NCBI GenBank assembly: GCA_036227345.1
Contig: CP109468.1
Location: forward strand, 1,364,001-1,428,000
Direction of reading: 5' to 3'
From: Streptomyces sp. NBC_01463
GTDB taxonomy: Bacteria > Actinomycetota > Actinomycetes > Streptomycetales > Streptomycetaceae
DNA length: 64,000 nt
The notes under the pieces were generated by a model. The model was not told the origin of the DNA. It searched no databases and saw only the letters and a list, made by a program, of their open reading frames with translations. This document shows positions 33,887 through 43,083 of the stretch, one piece after another (the stretch's first letter is position 1; the number at the start of each line of letters is the position of its first letter). A program made the translations under genes and the position numbers.

Positions 33887-35494
33887 GTGGCACGCGAGCA
33901 CACCACTGACGTATTGATCGCGGGCGCCGGGCCCGTCGGGCTGAGCGCGGCCGCCGAACTCCGCCGGCGCGGAGTCCCGTGCCGGCTCGTCGACCGGCTG
34001 CCGGAGCGGCTCCCGTACGCCAAGGCCGTCGGCATCCAGCCGCGCACCCTGGAGATCTGGGACCGGATGGGCCTGGCCCGTACCGTGCTGGAGGCGGCCG
34101 CCCCGATGCGGGGCCAGCTGATCCACGTCAACGGCAGCGAGGTGGCGCGGATCGAGCTCGTCCTCCCGCCCGAGGTGCCCTACGGCTTCGCCGCGCTTCC
34201 GCAGTACGAGACCGAGCGCATCCTGGAGGAGTACGTGGCGGGCCTCGGCACCGTCATCGAGCGCGGGACCGAGCTGGTGTCCTTCGTCCAGGACGAGGGC
34301 GGCGTGACCGCCCGGCTGCGCACGGCCACCGGCGGCACCGAGGAGGTCAGGGCCCGCTTCCTGGTGGGCTGCGACGGCGCGCACAGCACCGTGCGCAAGG
34401 GGCTGGGGCTCACCTTCGAGGGCGGGGCGTTCGGCGAGGAGTACATGCTGGCCGATGTCGTCGCGGACTGGGACCTGGCGTACGGATACGGGGTGCGCGC
34501 CACCCACACCGCCGACGACGGCTCCACCGACGATCTGCTGGTCTGCATCCCGCTTCCGGGCGCGGGCCGCTACCGGATGTCCATGCTGGTCCCGCCCGCC
34601 CTGTCCACCCGCCCGTCGGACGGTGCCGAGGTGGTGCACGGGCTGGAGGGCGGACGCGTCCCGGAGCTCTCCGACATCCAGACCGTCGTCGACCGGCTGG
34701 CCCCGCGGCCCGCGAACCTGTCCCGGATGCGCTGGTCCTCCGTGTTCCGGATCAGCCACCGGATCGTCGGCCGTTACGGCGACGGACGGGTCTTCGTCGC
34801 GGGCGACGCCGCGCACATCCACCCGCCGACCGGCGCCCAGGGCATGAACACCGGCATCCAGGACGCCTGCAACCTGGCCTGGAAACTCGCCCTCGTCGTC
34901 CGCGGGGAAGCCGGACCCGCCCTCCTCACCAGCTACGACGCCGAGCGCCGCCCGGTCGGCGAGGAGGTCGTCGGCCGGACCGTCCGGCATGCCACGAAGG
35001 GGATCGAGAGCGACGCCGACGACATGGAGACACTGATGCTCCGCGAGGCCCAGCTGCTCGTCGGGTACCGGGACGGACCGCTCGCCGGCGCCCCGTACGG
35101 CCCGGCCGACGCACCCCAGCCCGGCGACCGAGCCCCTGACTGCCCCGGGCTGACCACTCCGGTGGCCGCCTACCCGCTGCGACTGCTCGACGTCCTGCGC
35201 GGACTCACGGGGCATGTGCTGGTGCGGTACGCGGAGAAGGGCGTCGACGACGCCGGGGCGTTCGACGCGGCCGTGCCGGGCTGGCTGCACACGGTCACCG
35301 TGGTGGGCCGCGACGCTCCTGCGGACACCCCCGGCTACCGCGACGCCGCCGGCGAGTTCGCCCGGCTCTACCGGCCGGACGGGCCGACCGGCTTCGTCGT
35401 GCGCCCGGACGGGCAGCTCGGCGCCCGCTTCCCGTTGTCAGCAACCCGGGAGGCCCTGACGGGATACCTGGCGTCCCTGTCCGCGGCCGAATGA
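33887..35494 (+). CDS. FAD-dependent aromatic monooxygenase
   Basis: Predicted group A flavoprotein hydroxylase (pentachlorophenol/3-hydroxyphenyl-propionate hydroxylase type), 535 residues. The N-terminal dinucleotide fold is DVLIAGAGPVGLSAA, the DG motif is LVGCDGAHSTVRK, and the FAD-binding GD motif is FVAGDAAHIHPPTGAQGMN. A thioredoxin-like C-terminal domain (about 390-535) is usual in this class. GTG at 33887 is chosen because GGGAGG lies 5 nt upstream and the fold begins at once; ATG 33845 is possible. No aromatic-pathway genes adjoin it, so the substrate is unknown; polyketide-type aromatics are also possible. Confidence 0.92.
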   Translation: MAREHTTDVLIAGAGPVGLSAAAELRRRGVPCRLVDRLPERLPYAKAVGIQPRTLEIWDRMGLARTVLEAAAPMRGQLIHVNGSEVARIELVLPPEVPYGFAALPQYETERILEEYVAGLGTVIERGTELVSFVQDEGGVTARLRTATGGTEEVRARFLVGCDGAHSTVRKGLGLTFEGGAFGEEYMLADVVADWDLAYGYGVRATHTADDGSTDDLLVCIPLPGAGRYRMSMLVPPALSTRPSDGAEVVHGLEGGRVPELSDIQTVVDRLAPRPANLSRMRWSSVFRISHRIVGRYGDGRVFVAGDAAHIHPPTGAQGMNTGIQDACNLAWKLALVVRGEAGPALLTSYDAERRPVGEEVVGRTVRHATKGIESDADDMETLMLREAQLLVGYRDGPLAGAPYGPADAPQPGDRAPDCPGLTTPVAAYPLRLLDVLRGLTGHVLVRYAEKGVDDAGAFDAAVPGWLHTVTVVGRDAPADTPGYRDAAGEFARLYRPDGPTGFVVRPDGQLGARFPLSATREALTGYLASLSAAE

Positions 35495-35523
35495 ACCGGC
35501 CGGGCAAGGGGCGGGGTACGACA

Positions 35524-35560
35524 GAAGAGCCAGGGTATTCAGTGAATACCCTGGCTCTTC
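35524..35560. terminator. Bidirectional terminator (monooxygenase and tRNA-Leu)
   Basis: Perfect 17-bp inverted repeat (35524-35540 and 35544-35560) with an AGT loop. It lies directly after the 3' end of the minus-strand tRNA and 29 nt after the plus-strand monooxygenase stop, so it probably ends both transcripts. Confidence 0.9.
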
Positions 35561-35561
35561 G

Positions 35562-35649
35562 TGGTGTCCGAGGGGGGACTTGAACCCCCACGCCCGATAA
35601 AGGGCACTAGCACCTCAAGCTAGCGCGTCTGCCATTCCGCCACCCGGAC
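35562..35649 (-). tRNA. tRNA-Leu (anticodon GAG)
   Basis: An 88-nt tRNA with encoded CCA. The acceptor arms are GTCCGGG and CTCGGAC (one G-T pair), the anticodon stem-loop holds GAG, a long variable arm typical of leucine tRNA is present, and the T arm contains GTTCAAGTC. GAG reads CUC and CUU codons, common in high-GC actinobacteria. No integrase or repeated 3' end was seen nearby. Confidence 0.95.
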
Positions 35650-35872
35650 CAGGTGGTCGGCCCCGGTCTCCCGCGGCGACAAAGAAAACAATACCAGGGG
35701 TTTGGGGTCGCCCTCACCTGTATATCCGGTGGTCAGTGCGGTGCCGGCGGCTTCGGCGGCGCCTCGCGCGTTCTGCGCCCCGCAGGTCATGCACGGTGCG
35801 TCGCCGGCTGCGTACGTGCAGTGCGTCCGGAGGGTCGGTGGCGGGTTCCGCCGGTGCGCGGGCGGGCCGGGT

Positions 35873-35878
35873 TACGTT
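35873..35878 (+). promoter_or_regulatory. Putative -10 box of leaderless DUF2254 gene
   Basis: TACGTT ends 7 nt before the ATG at 35886, so the transcript may begin on the start codon. No ribosome site is present in the 20 nt upstream. The rest of 35650-35885 shows no gene. Confidence 0.4.
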
Positions 35879-35885
35879 CGCGGGC

Positions 35886-37193
35886 ATGAGTGATCGCGGC
35901 TACCGGCCACCCCGCGCGCTGTCGCCCCTGCGCGAGCACCTGCGCGAAACCTTCTGGTTCGCCCCGACCCTGACGCTGATCTGCGCCGTCGCGCTCTGGT
36001 TCATCGCCTCGGCACTCGACGAGCAGATCGTGACCTACCTCCAGGAGGAGCAGGCGTACGACGAGATCAAGGACCTGGTCTCGATCGCCGAGGACACGCA
36101 GACGATCGTCGTCACGATCAGCACGGCGATGATGACCTTCATCGGTGTGGTCTTCAGCATTTCGCTGGTGGCCGTCCAGATGGCGAGCGGGCAACTCACG
36201 CCGCGGGTGGTGCGGATTTTCGTGCGGAGCCGGATCAGCAAGCTCACGCTCTCCGTCTTCCTGGCGACGTTCGTGTTCTCGCTGCTGGTCCTCAGCTCGT
36301 ACGAGAGCACGGTCGATCCGCGCCGCGTCGTGTCCGTCCCGTTTCTCCAGAGCATCCTGACCGCCGTGCTCGTCGGGCTCAGCCTGCTGCTCTTCATCGC
36401 GTACGTGAGCGCCACGCTGCGGTTGATGCAGGTCGGTCCCGTCGTCGACCGGATCACGCGGGACTCCTTCCATGTGCTGCGGCGGATGCCCGTCGGCGGG
36501 TCGCACGAGGAGGCGCTTCCCCCGGAAACCGGGCAGATCCTGCACGAGGGGCGGGCCGGGGTGCTGCGGGACGTGAACGTGGCGCGGCTGGTCCGGGCTG
36601 CCCGGCAGCAGGGCGTGGTGCTGCGGCTGATCCCCCGGCTCGGGGACTTCGTCGTGCCGGGCACGCCCGTGCTGGCAGTGCACGGCGGTACCGCAGCGCC
36701 GCCCCGGCGCGCGCTGCGGTACACGGTGTCCGTAGGGGTCGAGCGCACGCTCCACCAGGACCTGGCGTTCGGGCTGCGGCAGCTGTCGGACATCGCGCTG
36801 CGGGCGCTGTCGCCGGCGGTGAGCGATCCGACCACCGCCGTGCAGTGCCTCGACCGGATCGTGCAGTTCCTCGCGGCCGTGTCGGGGCTCCCCCTCGGCG
36901 CCGTCCACCACCGGGACCGCAAGGGGATGGTGCGGCTCGTTCAGGACGTGCCGGGATGGGTGGACCTCGTGGATCTCGGGTTCGAGGAGATCCGGCGGTG
37001 CGCGACCGACAGCCCGCAGGTGACGCGGCGGCTGCTGGCCGGCATCGATGACCTGGCGCTGCTGGCCGGGCCGGAGCGGCAGGGTCCGCTGCTCCGGCAC
37101 CGTGCGCTGCTGGTACAGGCGGTGGAGCGCACGATGCCGGAGGCCGCCGAGCGGGAGTTCGCGCTGCTGCCCGACCGGCAGGGGATCGGGTAG
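35886..37193 (+). CDS. DUF2254 membrane protein
   Basis: Predicted integral membrane protein of the DUF2254 family, 435 residues. Four hydrophobic helices occupy the N-terminal half (about 25-45, 77-100, 115-135 and 150-175), with MMTFIGVVFSISLVAVQMAS and the LTPRVVRIF loop typical of the family. The C-terminal 250 residues are cytoplasmic, including LRQLSDIALRALSPAVSDP. The function of the family is unknown. ATG at 35886 follows a -10-like TACGTT at 7 nt spacing and has no ribosome site, suggesting a leaderless message. It is followed at once by the MITE-like element. Confidence 0.88.
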   Translation: MSDRGYRPPRALSPLREHLRETFWFAPTLTLICAVALWFIASALDEQIVTYLQEEQAYDEIKDLVSIAEDTQTIVVTISTAMMTFIGVVFSISLVAVQMASGQLTPRVVRIFVRSRISKLTLSVFLATFVFSLLVLSSYESTVDPRRVVSVPFLQSILTAVLVGLSLLLFIAYVSATLRLMQVGPVVDRITRDSFHVLRRMPVGGSHEEALPPETGQILHEGRAGVLRDVNVARLVRAARQQGVVLRLIPRLGDFVVPGTPVLAVHGGTAAPPRRALRYTVSVGVERTLHQDLAFGLRQLSDIALRALSPAVSDPTTAVQCLDRIVQFLAAVSGLPLGAVHHRDRKGMVRLVQDVPGWVDLVDLGFEEIRRCATDSPQVTRRLLAGIDDLALLAGPERQGPLLRHRALLVQAVERTMPEAAEREFALLPDRQGIG

Positions 37194-37293
37194 GCGGCCC
37201 CGCCTAGGGTCTTTCGTTTGGATCAGGCCGGATCAGGGAGCGGGGTCCGGTGCGTGCGGCTGCAAGGCGGAGGAGGGAGTCGGATGGGGTCTC

Positions 37294-37323
37294 CCCTGCT
37301 CGAGCGAAGCCGAGAGCTTGGGG
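37294..37323 (+). repeat. 30-bp direct repeat, copy 1
   Basis: Copy of a 30-nt repeat with core CTCGAGCGAAGCCGAG; it matches copy 2 at 29 of 30 positions. The core can fold with outer CTCG/CGAG pairs and an inner GC-GAA-GC mini-hairpin. Confidence 0.75.
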
Positions 37324-37365
37324 AAGGAGCATGGGCGACCGACGACAACGCGGGAGGGGGCCCCT

Positions 37366-37395
37366 CCCTGCTCGAGCGAAGTCGAGAGCTTGGGG
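37366..37395 (+). repeat. 30-bp direct repeat, copy 2
   Basis: Second copy, 72 bp from the first, with a single C-to-T difference (core CTCGAGCGAAGTCGAG). The change keeps the inner GCGAAG part but weakens one inner pair. Confidence 0.75.
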
Positions 37396-37443
37396 GAGCG
37401 CGTGCCGGGGCCCGCGAGCCCGGCATGATCCAAACGAGAGGCC

Positions 37444-39012
37444 CTAGATCAGGTGGTGGTCCGGGAAGTTGCCCGGCAGGCGGTCGTCCGCCGGGCCGTC
37501 GGTCACGGCCCGGACCAGGAGTTCCCCGCCGACGAACGCCCCGCGCCAGGAGGCCCCGAAGCCGCCGAAGAGCTCGTCGCGGTCGCCCCGGGAGCGGGGT
37601 GTGCCGTGGCCGACCTTGAAGGCGCGGATCTGCGGGGCCAGCCTGTCGTACGTCGCGGGGTCGTCGGTCGAGAGGGTGGCGACCAGGGCCCCGTTGGACG
37701 CATTCATCGCGGCCAGCAGCTCCGCCTCCGTGTCGACCAGGACGATCGTGTCGACCGGGCCGAAGGGTTCCGCGTGGTGCAGCGGGGAGGACGGGGGCGG
37801 GTTGAGGAGCGTGACCGGGTGGAGGTACGCGGAGGTGTCCTGCCCGGGGAGGAAGCGGCCGTCGGACGTGGACGCGTCGGCGCGGTGAAGCGGGATCGCG
37901 CCGCGGTCGATCGCCTCCGCCACCTGGTCGGCCAGTTCCTTGGCCTTGGCCGCGTTGATCAGCGGGCCGAAGTCCAGCGCCGGGAGGGGGTCGGCCGGGT
38001 CCGCCACGGCGAGCGGATGGCCCACGCGCAACGAGCGGACCGCGGGGAGGTAGGCCGCCAGGAACGCGTCGAACGCGCTGCGCTGCACGACGAAGCGGGG
38101 GTAGGCGGTGCAGCGCTGCTTCCCGTAGTCGAAGAGCTTCGGGATCACGGCGGTCAGCGCGTCCCAGTCCGTGTGGTTCCAGATGCCCCAGGTGTTGAGC
38201 CCCTCCTGTTCGAGGATGTGCCGCTTGCCGAGGTCGGCCACCGCTGTGGCGATACGGGCTCCGGTGTCGCGGCCCCCGACGAAGGAGACGCAGCCGATCT
38301 CCGGTGACCGCACCAGCGCCTCGGAGAGTTCGCCCCCGCTGCCGCTGACGAGGGTGAGGGGGACGCCCTCGCGGGCGGCGAGCGCGCAGGCCAGGGTCAG
38401 GCAGGCCACGCCGCCGTCGGTGGGGGTCTTCGCGATCACCGCGTTGCCGGCCAGGGCCTGGACGAGCATCGCGTGGACCAGCACGGACATGGGGTAGTTC
38501 CAGCTGGCGATGTTGGAGACCGGGCCGGGGAGCGGGGTGCGGTCGACGAGCATCCGGTCGATGTGGTCGACGTACCACCGCACGCCGTCGATGGCCCGGT
38601 CCACGTCCGCCTGCGCGAGGCGCCAGGGTTTGCCGATCTCCCAGACGAGGAGGAGGGCCAGCAGTTCGCGGTGCTCGGTCAGGGCGTCGAGGGTCGCTGC
38701 CACGCGGGCGCTGCGCTCGGGGAGCGGGAGGTGGCGCCAGGCGCGGTGCTGGTCGAGGGCGGCACGGACGGCACGGGTCGCGGTGGGGGCGTCGAGCCGG
38801 GGCGGGGCCGCGATGGGGGTGCCGTCCACGGGGGTGGTGGCGGGGAGCACGCGGCCGTCGCGCTGCCAGGTGGAGGCCCAGAGGTTCAGGACGCGGTCGT
38901 CCTGGAAGGCCTCGGGGGCGGTGGCCAGGCAGCGGGTCCAGGCGTCTTGCCAGGCCGTGCCGGGTTTGAGGGTGGGGGTGGGGGTGGGGTCGGTGGAGTT
39001 GCTGGGTGCCAT
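37444..39012 (-). CDS. Aldehyde dehydrogenase family protein
   Basis: Predicted NAD(P)-dependent aldehyde dehydrogenase, 522 residues. The catalytic cysteine lies in YGKQRCTAYPRF and the general-base glutamate in LEQEGLNTWGIW; SWNYPMSVLVHAMLVQALAGN and FVGGRDTGARI fit the cofactor domain. The glutamate loop differs from the usual ELGG, so it is a divergent branch. ATG at 39012 is chosen over 39156 because the upstream piece is compositionally odd and GCGGAG precedes the ATG. The stop codon lies inside the terminal repeat of the MITE-like element. It sits beside the succinyl-CoA ligase pair in the acid-catabolic cluster and could oxidise an aldehyde released by the divergent ThDP lyase. Confidence 0.88.
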   Translation of the reverse strand: MAPSNSTDPTPTPTLKPGTAWQDAWTRCLATAPEAFQDDRVLNLWASTWQRDGRVLPATTPVDGTPIAAPPRLDAPTATRAVRAALDQHRAWRHLPLPERSARVAATLDALTEHRELLALLLVWEIGKPWRLAQADVDRAIDGVRWYVDHIDRMLVDRTPLPGPVSNIASWNYPMSVLVHAMLVQALAGNAVIAKTPTDGGVACLTLACALAAREGVPLTLVSGSGGELSEALVRSPEIGCVSFVGGRDTGARIATAVADLGKRHILEQEGLNTWGIWNHTDWDALTAVIPKLFDYGKQRCTAYPRFVVQRSAFDAFLAAYLPAVRSLRVGHPLAVADPADPLPALDFGPLINAAKAKELADQVAEAIDRGAIPLHRADASTSDGRFLPGQDTSAYLHPVTLLNPPPSSPLHHAEPFGPVDTIVLVDTEAELLAAMNASNGALVATLSTDDPATYDRLAPQIRAFKVGHGTPRSRGDRDELFGGFGASWRGAFVGGELLVRAVTDGPADDRLPGNFPDHHLI

Positions 39013-39125
39013 TCGGTCTCCGCTCTCGGTGCACAGTCGGGGCGGGGTGGTGCCGGGTGGTGCGGGGTGGTGCGGGTGGGGAGCGCCTGCGGCGGGCCTT
39101 TTCCCCTGCCCGCCCCTTCCCGTAG

Positions 39126-39152
39126 CCGGGGCTCCGCCCCGGACCCCGCGCC

Positions 39153-39170
<18 letters not shown>
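39126..39170 (-). repeat. Dispersed double-hairpin repeat, copy A
   Basis: On the minus strand this 45-nt unit starts AGCCCCGCCGGCGTTTGAGG and ends in a CCGGGGC-GGA-GCCCCGG hairpin. It encodes the last five codons and stop of sucD. It matches copy B at 60392-60439 in structure, with a compensating base-pair change in the first hairpin. Confidence 0.75.
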
Positions 39171-40073
<903 letters not shown>

Positions 40074-40084
40074 GTCCGCTCTCC

Positions 40085-41218
40085 CTATGCCGCGTCGGCG
40101 AGTCGGGCGGCGCTCAGCGCGGCGCCGTCCATCGTGGTGGACTGCTGGACCAGCGGGTGCGCCCGTGCGTCGAGGATCGCCCGGCCGCGGGCTGCGTTGT
40201 TGCCGTCGAGGCGGACGACGAGCGGTTTCGTCAGGCGTACGGTCTCCAGTGCCTGGACGATGCCCTCGGCCACCGCGTCGCAGGCGGTGATCCCGCCGAA
40301 GACGTTGACCAGGACCGAGGCCACGTCCGGGTCGGAGAGGACGACGGAGAGTCCGTCGGCCATGACGCGGGACGAGGCGCCGCCGCCGATGTCCAGGAAG
40401 TTGGCGGGCCGTGCGCCGCAGCCGGCGACGACGTCCAAGGTGGACATGACGAGTCCGGCGCCGTTGCCGATGATCCCGACCTCGCCGTCGAGCTTGACGT
40501 AGTTGAGCCCCTTCGCGGCCGCCTCGGCCTCCAGCGGGTCGGCGTGCGGGTCATCGGCCCCGGCACTCCAACGGGGCTGACGGAAGCGGGCGTTGTCGTC
40601 GAGTGTCACCTTGCCGTCCAGCGCGACGATCCGGCCGTCGGTGGTCAGGACGAGCGGGTTGACCTCGACCAGGAGGGCGTCCTCCCGGCTGAGGACCTGC
40701 CAGAGCCGTGCCAGGACACCGGCCGTCTCCGGTGGCAGTCCGGCCGCCGCGGCGATCTCACGCGCCTTGTCGTCCGTCACGCCTTCCACCGGGTCGACCG
40801 GGATGCGGGCCACCGCGTCCGGGTGGTTCGCGGCCACCTCCTCGATCTCCATCCCGCCCTCGGCGGACGCGATGGCGAGGAAGGTGCCGGCCGCCCGGTC
40901 CAGTACGTAGCCGACGTAGAACTCGGCCTCGATGTCCATCTGTTCGGCGAGCATCACCGTGCGGACCGGGTGGCCCTTGATGTCCATGCCGAGAATGCGG
41001 CGTGCGGTGAGAGCCGCCGCCGCGGGGTCGGCGGCCGTCTTCACCCCGCCCGCCTTGCCCCGGCCACCGGTCTTGACCTGGGCCTTGACGACGACGCGGC
41101 CGCCGAGCCGAGTGGCCGCCCCCTGCGCCGCGCCCGCGCTGTCGACGACCTCGGCGCGCGGTACCGCTATGCCGTGTTCCGCGAAGAGTTGCCGTGCCTG
41201 GTGCTCGTACAGATCCAT
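40085..41218 (-). CDS. sucC: Succinate-CoA ligase, beta subunit
   Basis: Predicted beta subunit of succinyl-CoA synthetase, 377 residues, with an ATP-grasp domain ([44 protein letters not shown]) and a C-terminal ligase domain ([37 protein letters not shown]). ATG at 41218 has GGGAG 6 nt upstream. It is the first gene of the sucC-sucD unit and is divergent from the ThDP lyase gene, sharing a promoter region that holds a 24-bp palindrome. The substrate acid may not be succinate; this family is promiscuous. Confidence 0.93.
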   Translation of the reverse strand: MDLYEHQARQLFAEHGIAVPRAEVVDSAGAAQGAATRLGGRVVVKAQVKTGGRGKAGGVKTAADPAAAALTARRILGMDIKGHPVRTVMLAEQMDIEAEFYVGYVLDRAAGTFLAIASAEGGMEIEEVAANHPDAVARIPVDPVEGVTDDKAREIAAAAGLPPETAGVLARLWQVLSREDALLVEVNPLVLTTDGRIVALDGKVTLDDNARFRQPRWSAGADDPHADPLEAEAAAKGLNYVKLDGEVGIIGNGAGLVMSTLDVVAGCGARPANFLDIGGGASSRVMADGLSVVLSDPDVASVLVNVFGGITACDAVAEGIVQALETVRLTKPLVVRLDGNNAARGRAILDARAHPLVQQSTTMDGAALSAARLADAA

Positions 41219-41297
41219 AGCCACTCCCGATCGTGCCGATTGTGAAAGTGCCGCACGCCCCCTGGACACCACCCACCGGATGCGGGATAACAAGGTT

Positions 41298-41321
41298 CAT
41301 ACAGTATTCGTCGACTGTATG
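41298..41321. promoter_or_regulatory. 24-bp palindromic operator candidate
   Basis: Perfect inverted repeat CATACAGT-N8-ACTGTATG in an AT-rich stretch midway between the divergent sucC and ThDP-lyase genes, the only such site in the cluster. Two half-sites about 16 bp apart fit a dimeric repressor such as a GntR- or TetR-type protein. No regulator gene lies in the cluster as seen. Confidence 0.6.
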
Positions 41322-41384
41322 CAATGTACCGCGGGAGCACCGGACCGGCTCCCCGCACTCCCCTACGAAGGGACAGGGATCTTC

Positions 41385-43067
41385 ATGCCCGAGGACAGCC
41401 AGGACCTCATTTCCGGTGGGCACTTGGTCGCGAAGGCGTTGAAGGCCGAGGGGGTGGAGCGCATCTACACCCTCTGCGGCGGCCACATCATCGACATCTA
41501 CGACGGCTGCGTCGACGAGGGCATCGAGGTCGTCGACGTACGCCACGAACAGGTCGCCGCCCACGCCGCCGACGGCTACGCCCGGATCACCGGCAAGCCC
41601 GGGTGCGCCGTCGTCACCGCGGGGCCGGGGACGACGGACGCGGTGACGGGCGTCGCGAACGCCTTCCGCGCCGAGTCACCGATGCTGCTGATCGGGGGTC
41701 AGGGGGCGCACAGCCAGCACAAGATGGGCTCGCTCCAGGACCTCCCGCACGTCGAGATGATGGCGCCGATCTCGAAGTTCTCCGCCTCCGTGCCGGACAC
41801 CGCGCGCGCCGCCGACATGGTGTCGATGGCGTTCCGCGAGTGCTACCACGGGGCGCCGGGTCCGTCCTTCCTGGAGATTCCGCGCGACGTGCTGGACGCC
41901 AAGGTGCCGGTGTCCAGGGCCCGGGTGCCGCAGGCCGGGCAGTACCGGGCCTCGACCCGCTCGCCCGGTGACCCCGCCGCCGTCGAGAGGCTGGCCGATC
42001 TGCTGGTCCACGCGGAGAAGCCGGCGATCCTGCTGGGCAGTCAGGTGTGGACCACCCGGGCGACGGACTCCGCGACCGAACTCGTACGGACGCTGAACGT
42101 CCCGGCGTACATGAACGGGGCGGGCCGCGGCACCCTGCCGCCCGGCGATCCGCACCACTTCCAGCTCTCGCGCCGCTACGCCTTCTCCAACGCCGACCTC
42201 ATCATCATCGTGGGGACGCCCTTCGACTTCCGGATGGGCTACGGCAAGCGGCTCTCCCCCGACGCCACCGTCGTACAGATCGACCTCGACTACCGCACGG
42301 TCGGCAAGAACCGGGACGTCGACCTCGGGATCGTCGGTGACGCGGGCCTGGTCCTCAAGGCCGTCACCGAGGCCGCGAGCGGGCGGCTCAACGGCGGCGC
42401 GGTCAAGCGCAAGGCCTGGCTGGAGGAGCTGCGCGCCGCCGAACAGACCGCGATCGAGAAGAGGTTGCCGAGCCTGAGGTCGGACGCGTCGCCGATCCAC
42501 CCCTACCGGCTGGTCAGCGAGATCAACGAGTTCCTCACCGAGGACTCGATCTACATCGGGGACGGCGGCGACATCGTGACCTTCTCCGGTCAGGTCGTGC
42601 AGCCGAAGTCGCCCGGGCACTGGATGGACCCGGGGCCGCTCGGCACGCTCGGGGTGGGGGTGCCGTTCGTGCTGGCCGCCAAGCAGGCCCGGCCGGACAA
42701 GGAGGTCGTGGCGCTCTTCGGTGACGGCGCGTTCTCCCTCACCGGGTGGGACTTCGAGACGCTGGTCCGCTACGACCTGCCCTTCGTCGGCATCGTCGGC
42801 AACAACTCCTCGATGAACCAGATCCGTTACGGCCAGAAGGCCAAGTACGGCGACGAGCGGCAGCGGGTCGGCAACACCCTCGGGGACGTCCACTACGACA
42901 AGTTCGCCCAGATGCTGGGCGGTTACGGCGAAGAGGTCCGCGACCCCGCCGACATCGGACCGGCGCTGCGGCGGGCCCGCGAGTCCGGGCTGCCGTCCCT
43001 GATCAACGTCTGGGTCGACCCGGACGCGTACGCCCCCGGAACCATGAACCAGACCATGTACAAGTAG
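41385..43067 (+). CDS. ThDP-dependent lyase, oxalyl-CoA decarboxylase/2-hydroxyacyl-CoA lyase type
   Basis: Predicted thiamine-diphosphate enzyme, 560 residues, with the three domains of the acetolactate-synthase superfamily. The activating glutamate is E55 in [17 protein letters not shown], and the ThDP/metal motif is GDGAFSLTG (about 445) ending in GNN. With a formyl-CoA transferase next door, oxalyl-CoA decarboxylase is the expected role. However, segments such as [38 protein letters not shown] and [13 protein letters not shown] recall 2-hydroxyacyl-CoA lyases (human ILVBL/HACL2 and HACL1) more than the Oxalobacter enzyme. Those release formyl-CoA plus an aldehyde. ATG at 41385 follows AGGGA. 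The in-frame extension to 40932 lies over sucC and is rejected. Confidence 0.85.
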   Translation: MPEDSQDLISGGHLVAKALKAEGVERIYTLCGGHIIDIYDGCVDEGIEVVDVRHEQVAAHAADGYARITGKPGCAVVTAGPGTTDAVTGVANAFRAESPMLLIGGQGAHSQHKMGSLQDLPHVEMMAPISKFSASVPDTARAADMVSMAFRECYHGAPGPSFLEIPRDVLDAKVPVSRARVPQAGQYRASTRSPGDPAAVERLADLLVHAEKPAILLGSQVWTTRATDSATELVRTLNVPAYMNGAGRGTLPPGDPHHFQLSRRYAFSNADLIIIVGTPFDFRMGYGKRLSPDATVVQIDLDYRTVGKNRDVDLGIVGDAGLVLKAVTEAASGRLNGGAVKRKAWLEELRAAEQTAIEKRLPSLRSDASPIHPYRLVSEINEFLTEDSIYIGDGGDIVTFSGQVVQPKSPGHWMDPGPLGTLGVGVPFVLAAKQARPDKEVVALFGDGAFSLTGWDFETLVRYDLPFVGIVGNNSSMNQIRYGQKAKYGDERQRVGNTLGDVHYDKFAQMLGGYGEEVRDPADIGPALRRARESGLPSLINVWVDPDAYAPGTMNQTMYK

Positions 43068-43083
43068 CAGAGGAGCGGTTGGC

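Larger units (their letters stand above)
37204..37447. mobile_element. MITE-like element with terminal inverted repeats
   Basis: A 244-bp segment bounded by 22-bp inverted repeats (37204-37225 and 37426-37447) that match at 20 of 22 positions; both share the core TCGTTTGGATCA. It contains no transposase. Inside are two copies of a 30-bp repeat. The right terminal repeat contains the stop codon of the aldehyde dehydrogenase gene (37444-37446). I see no clear target-site duplication. It may be a non-autonomous element mobilised by an IS elsewhere, or an IS remnant. Confidence 0.55.

Noticed and set aside
35562..35649. tRNA-Leu as an attachment site of an integrated element.
   Set aside because: No integrase gene and no repeat of the tRNA 3' end was found in the window, and the next gene is an ordinary DUF2254 gene.
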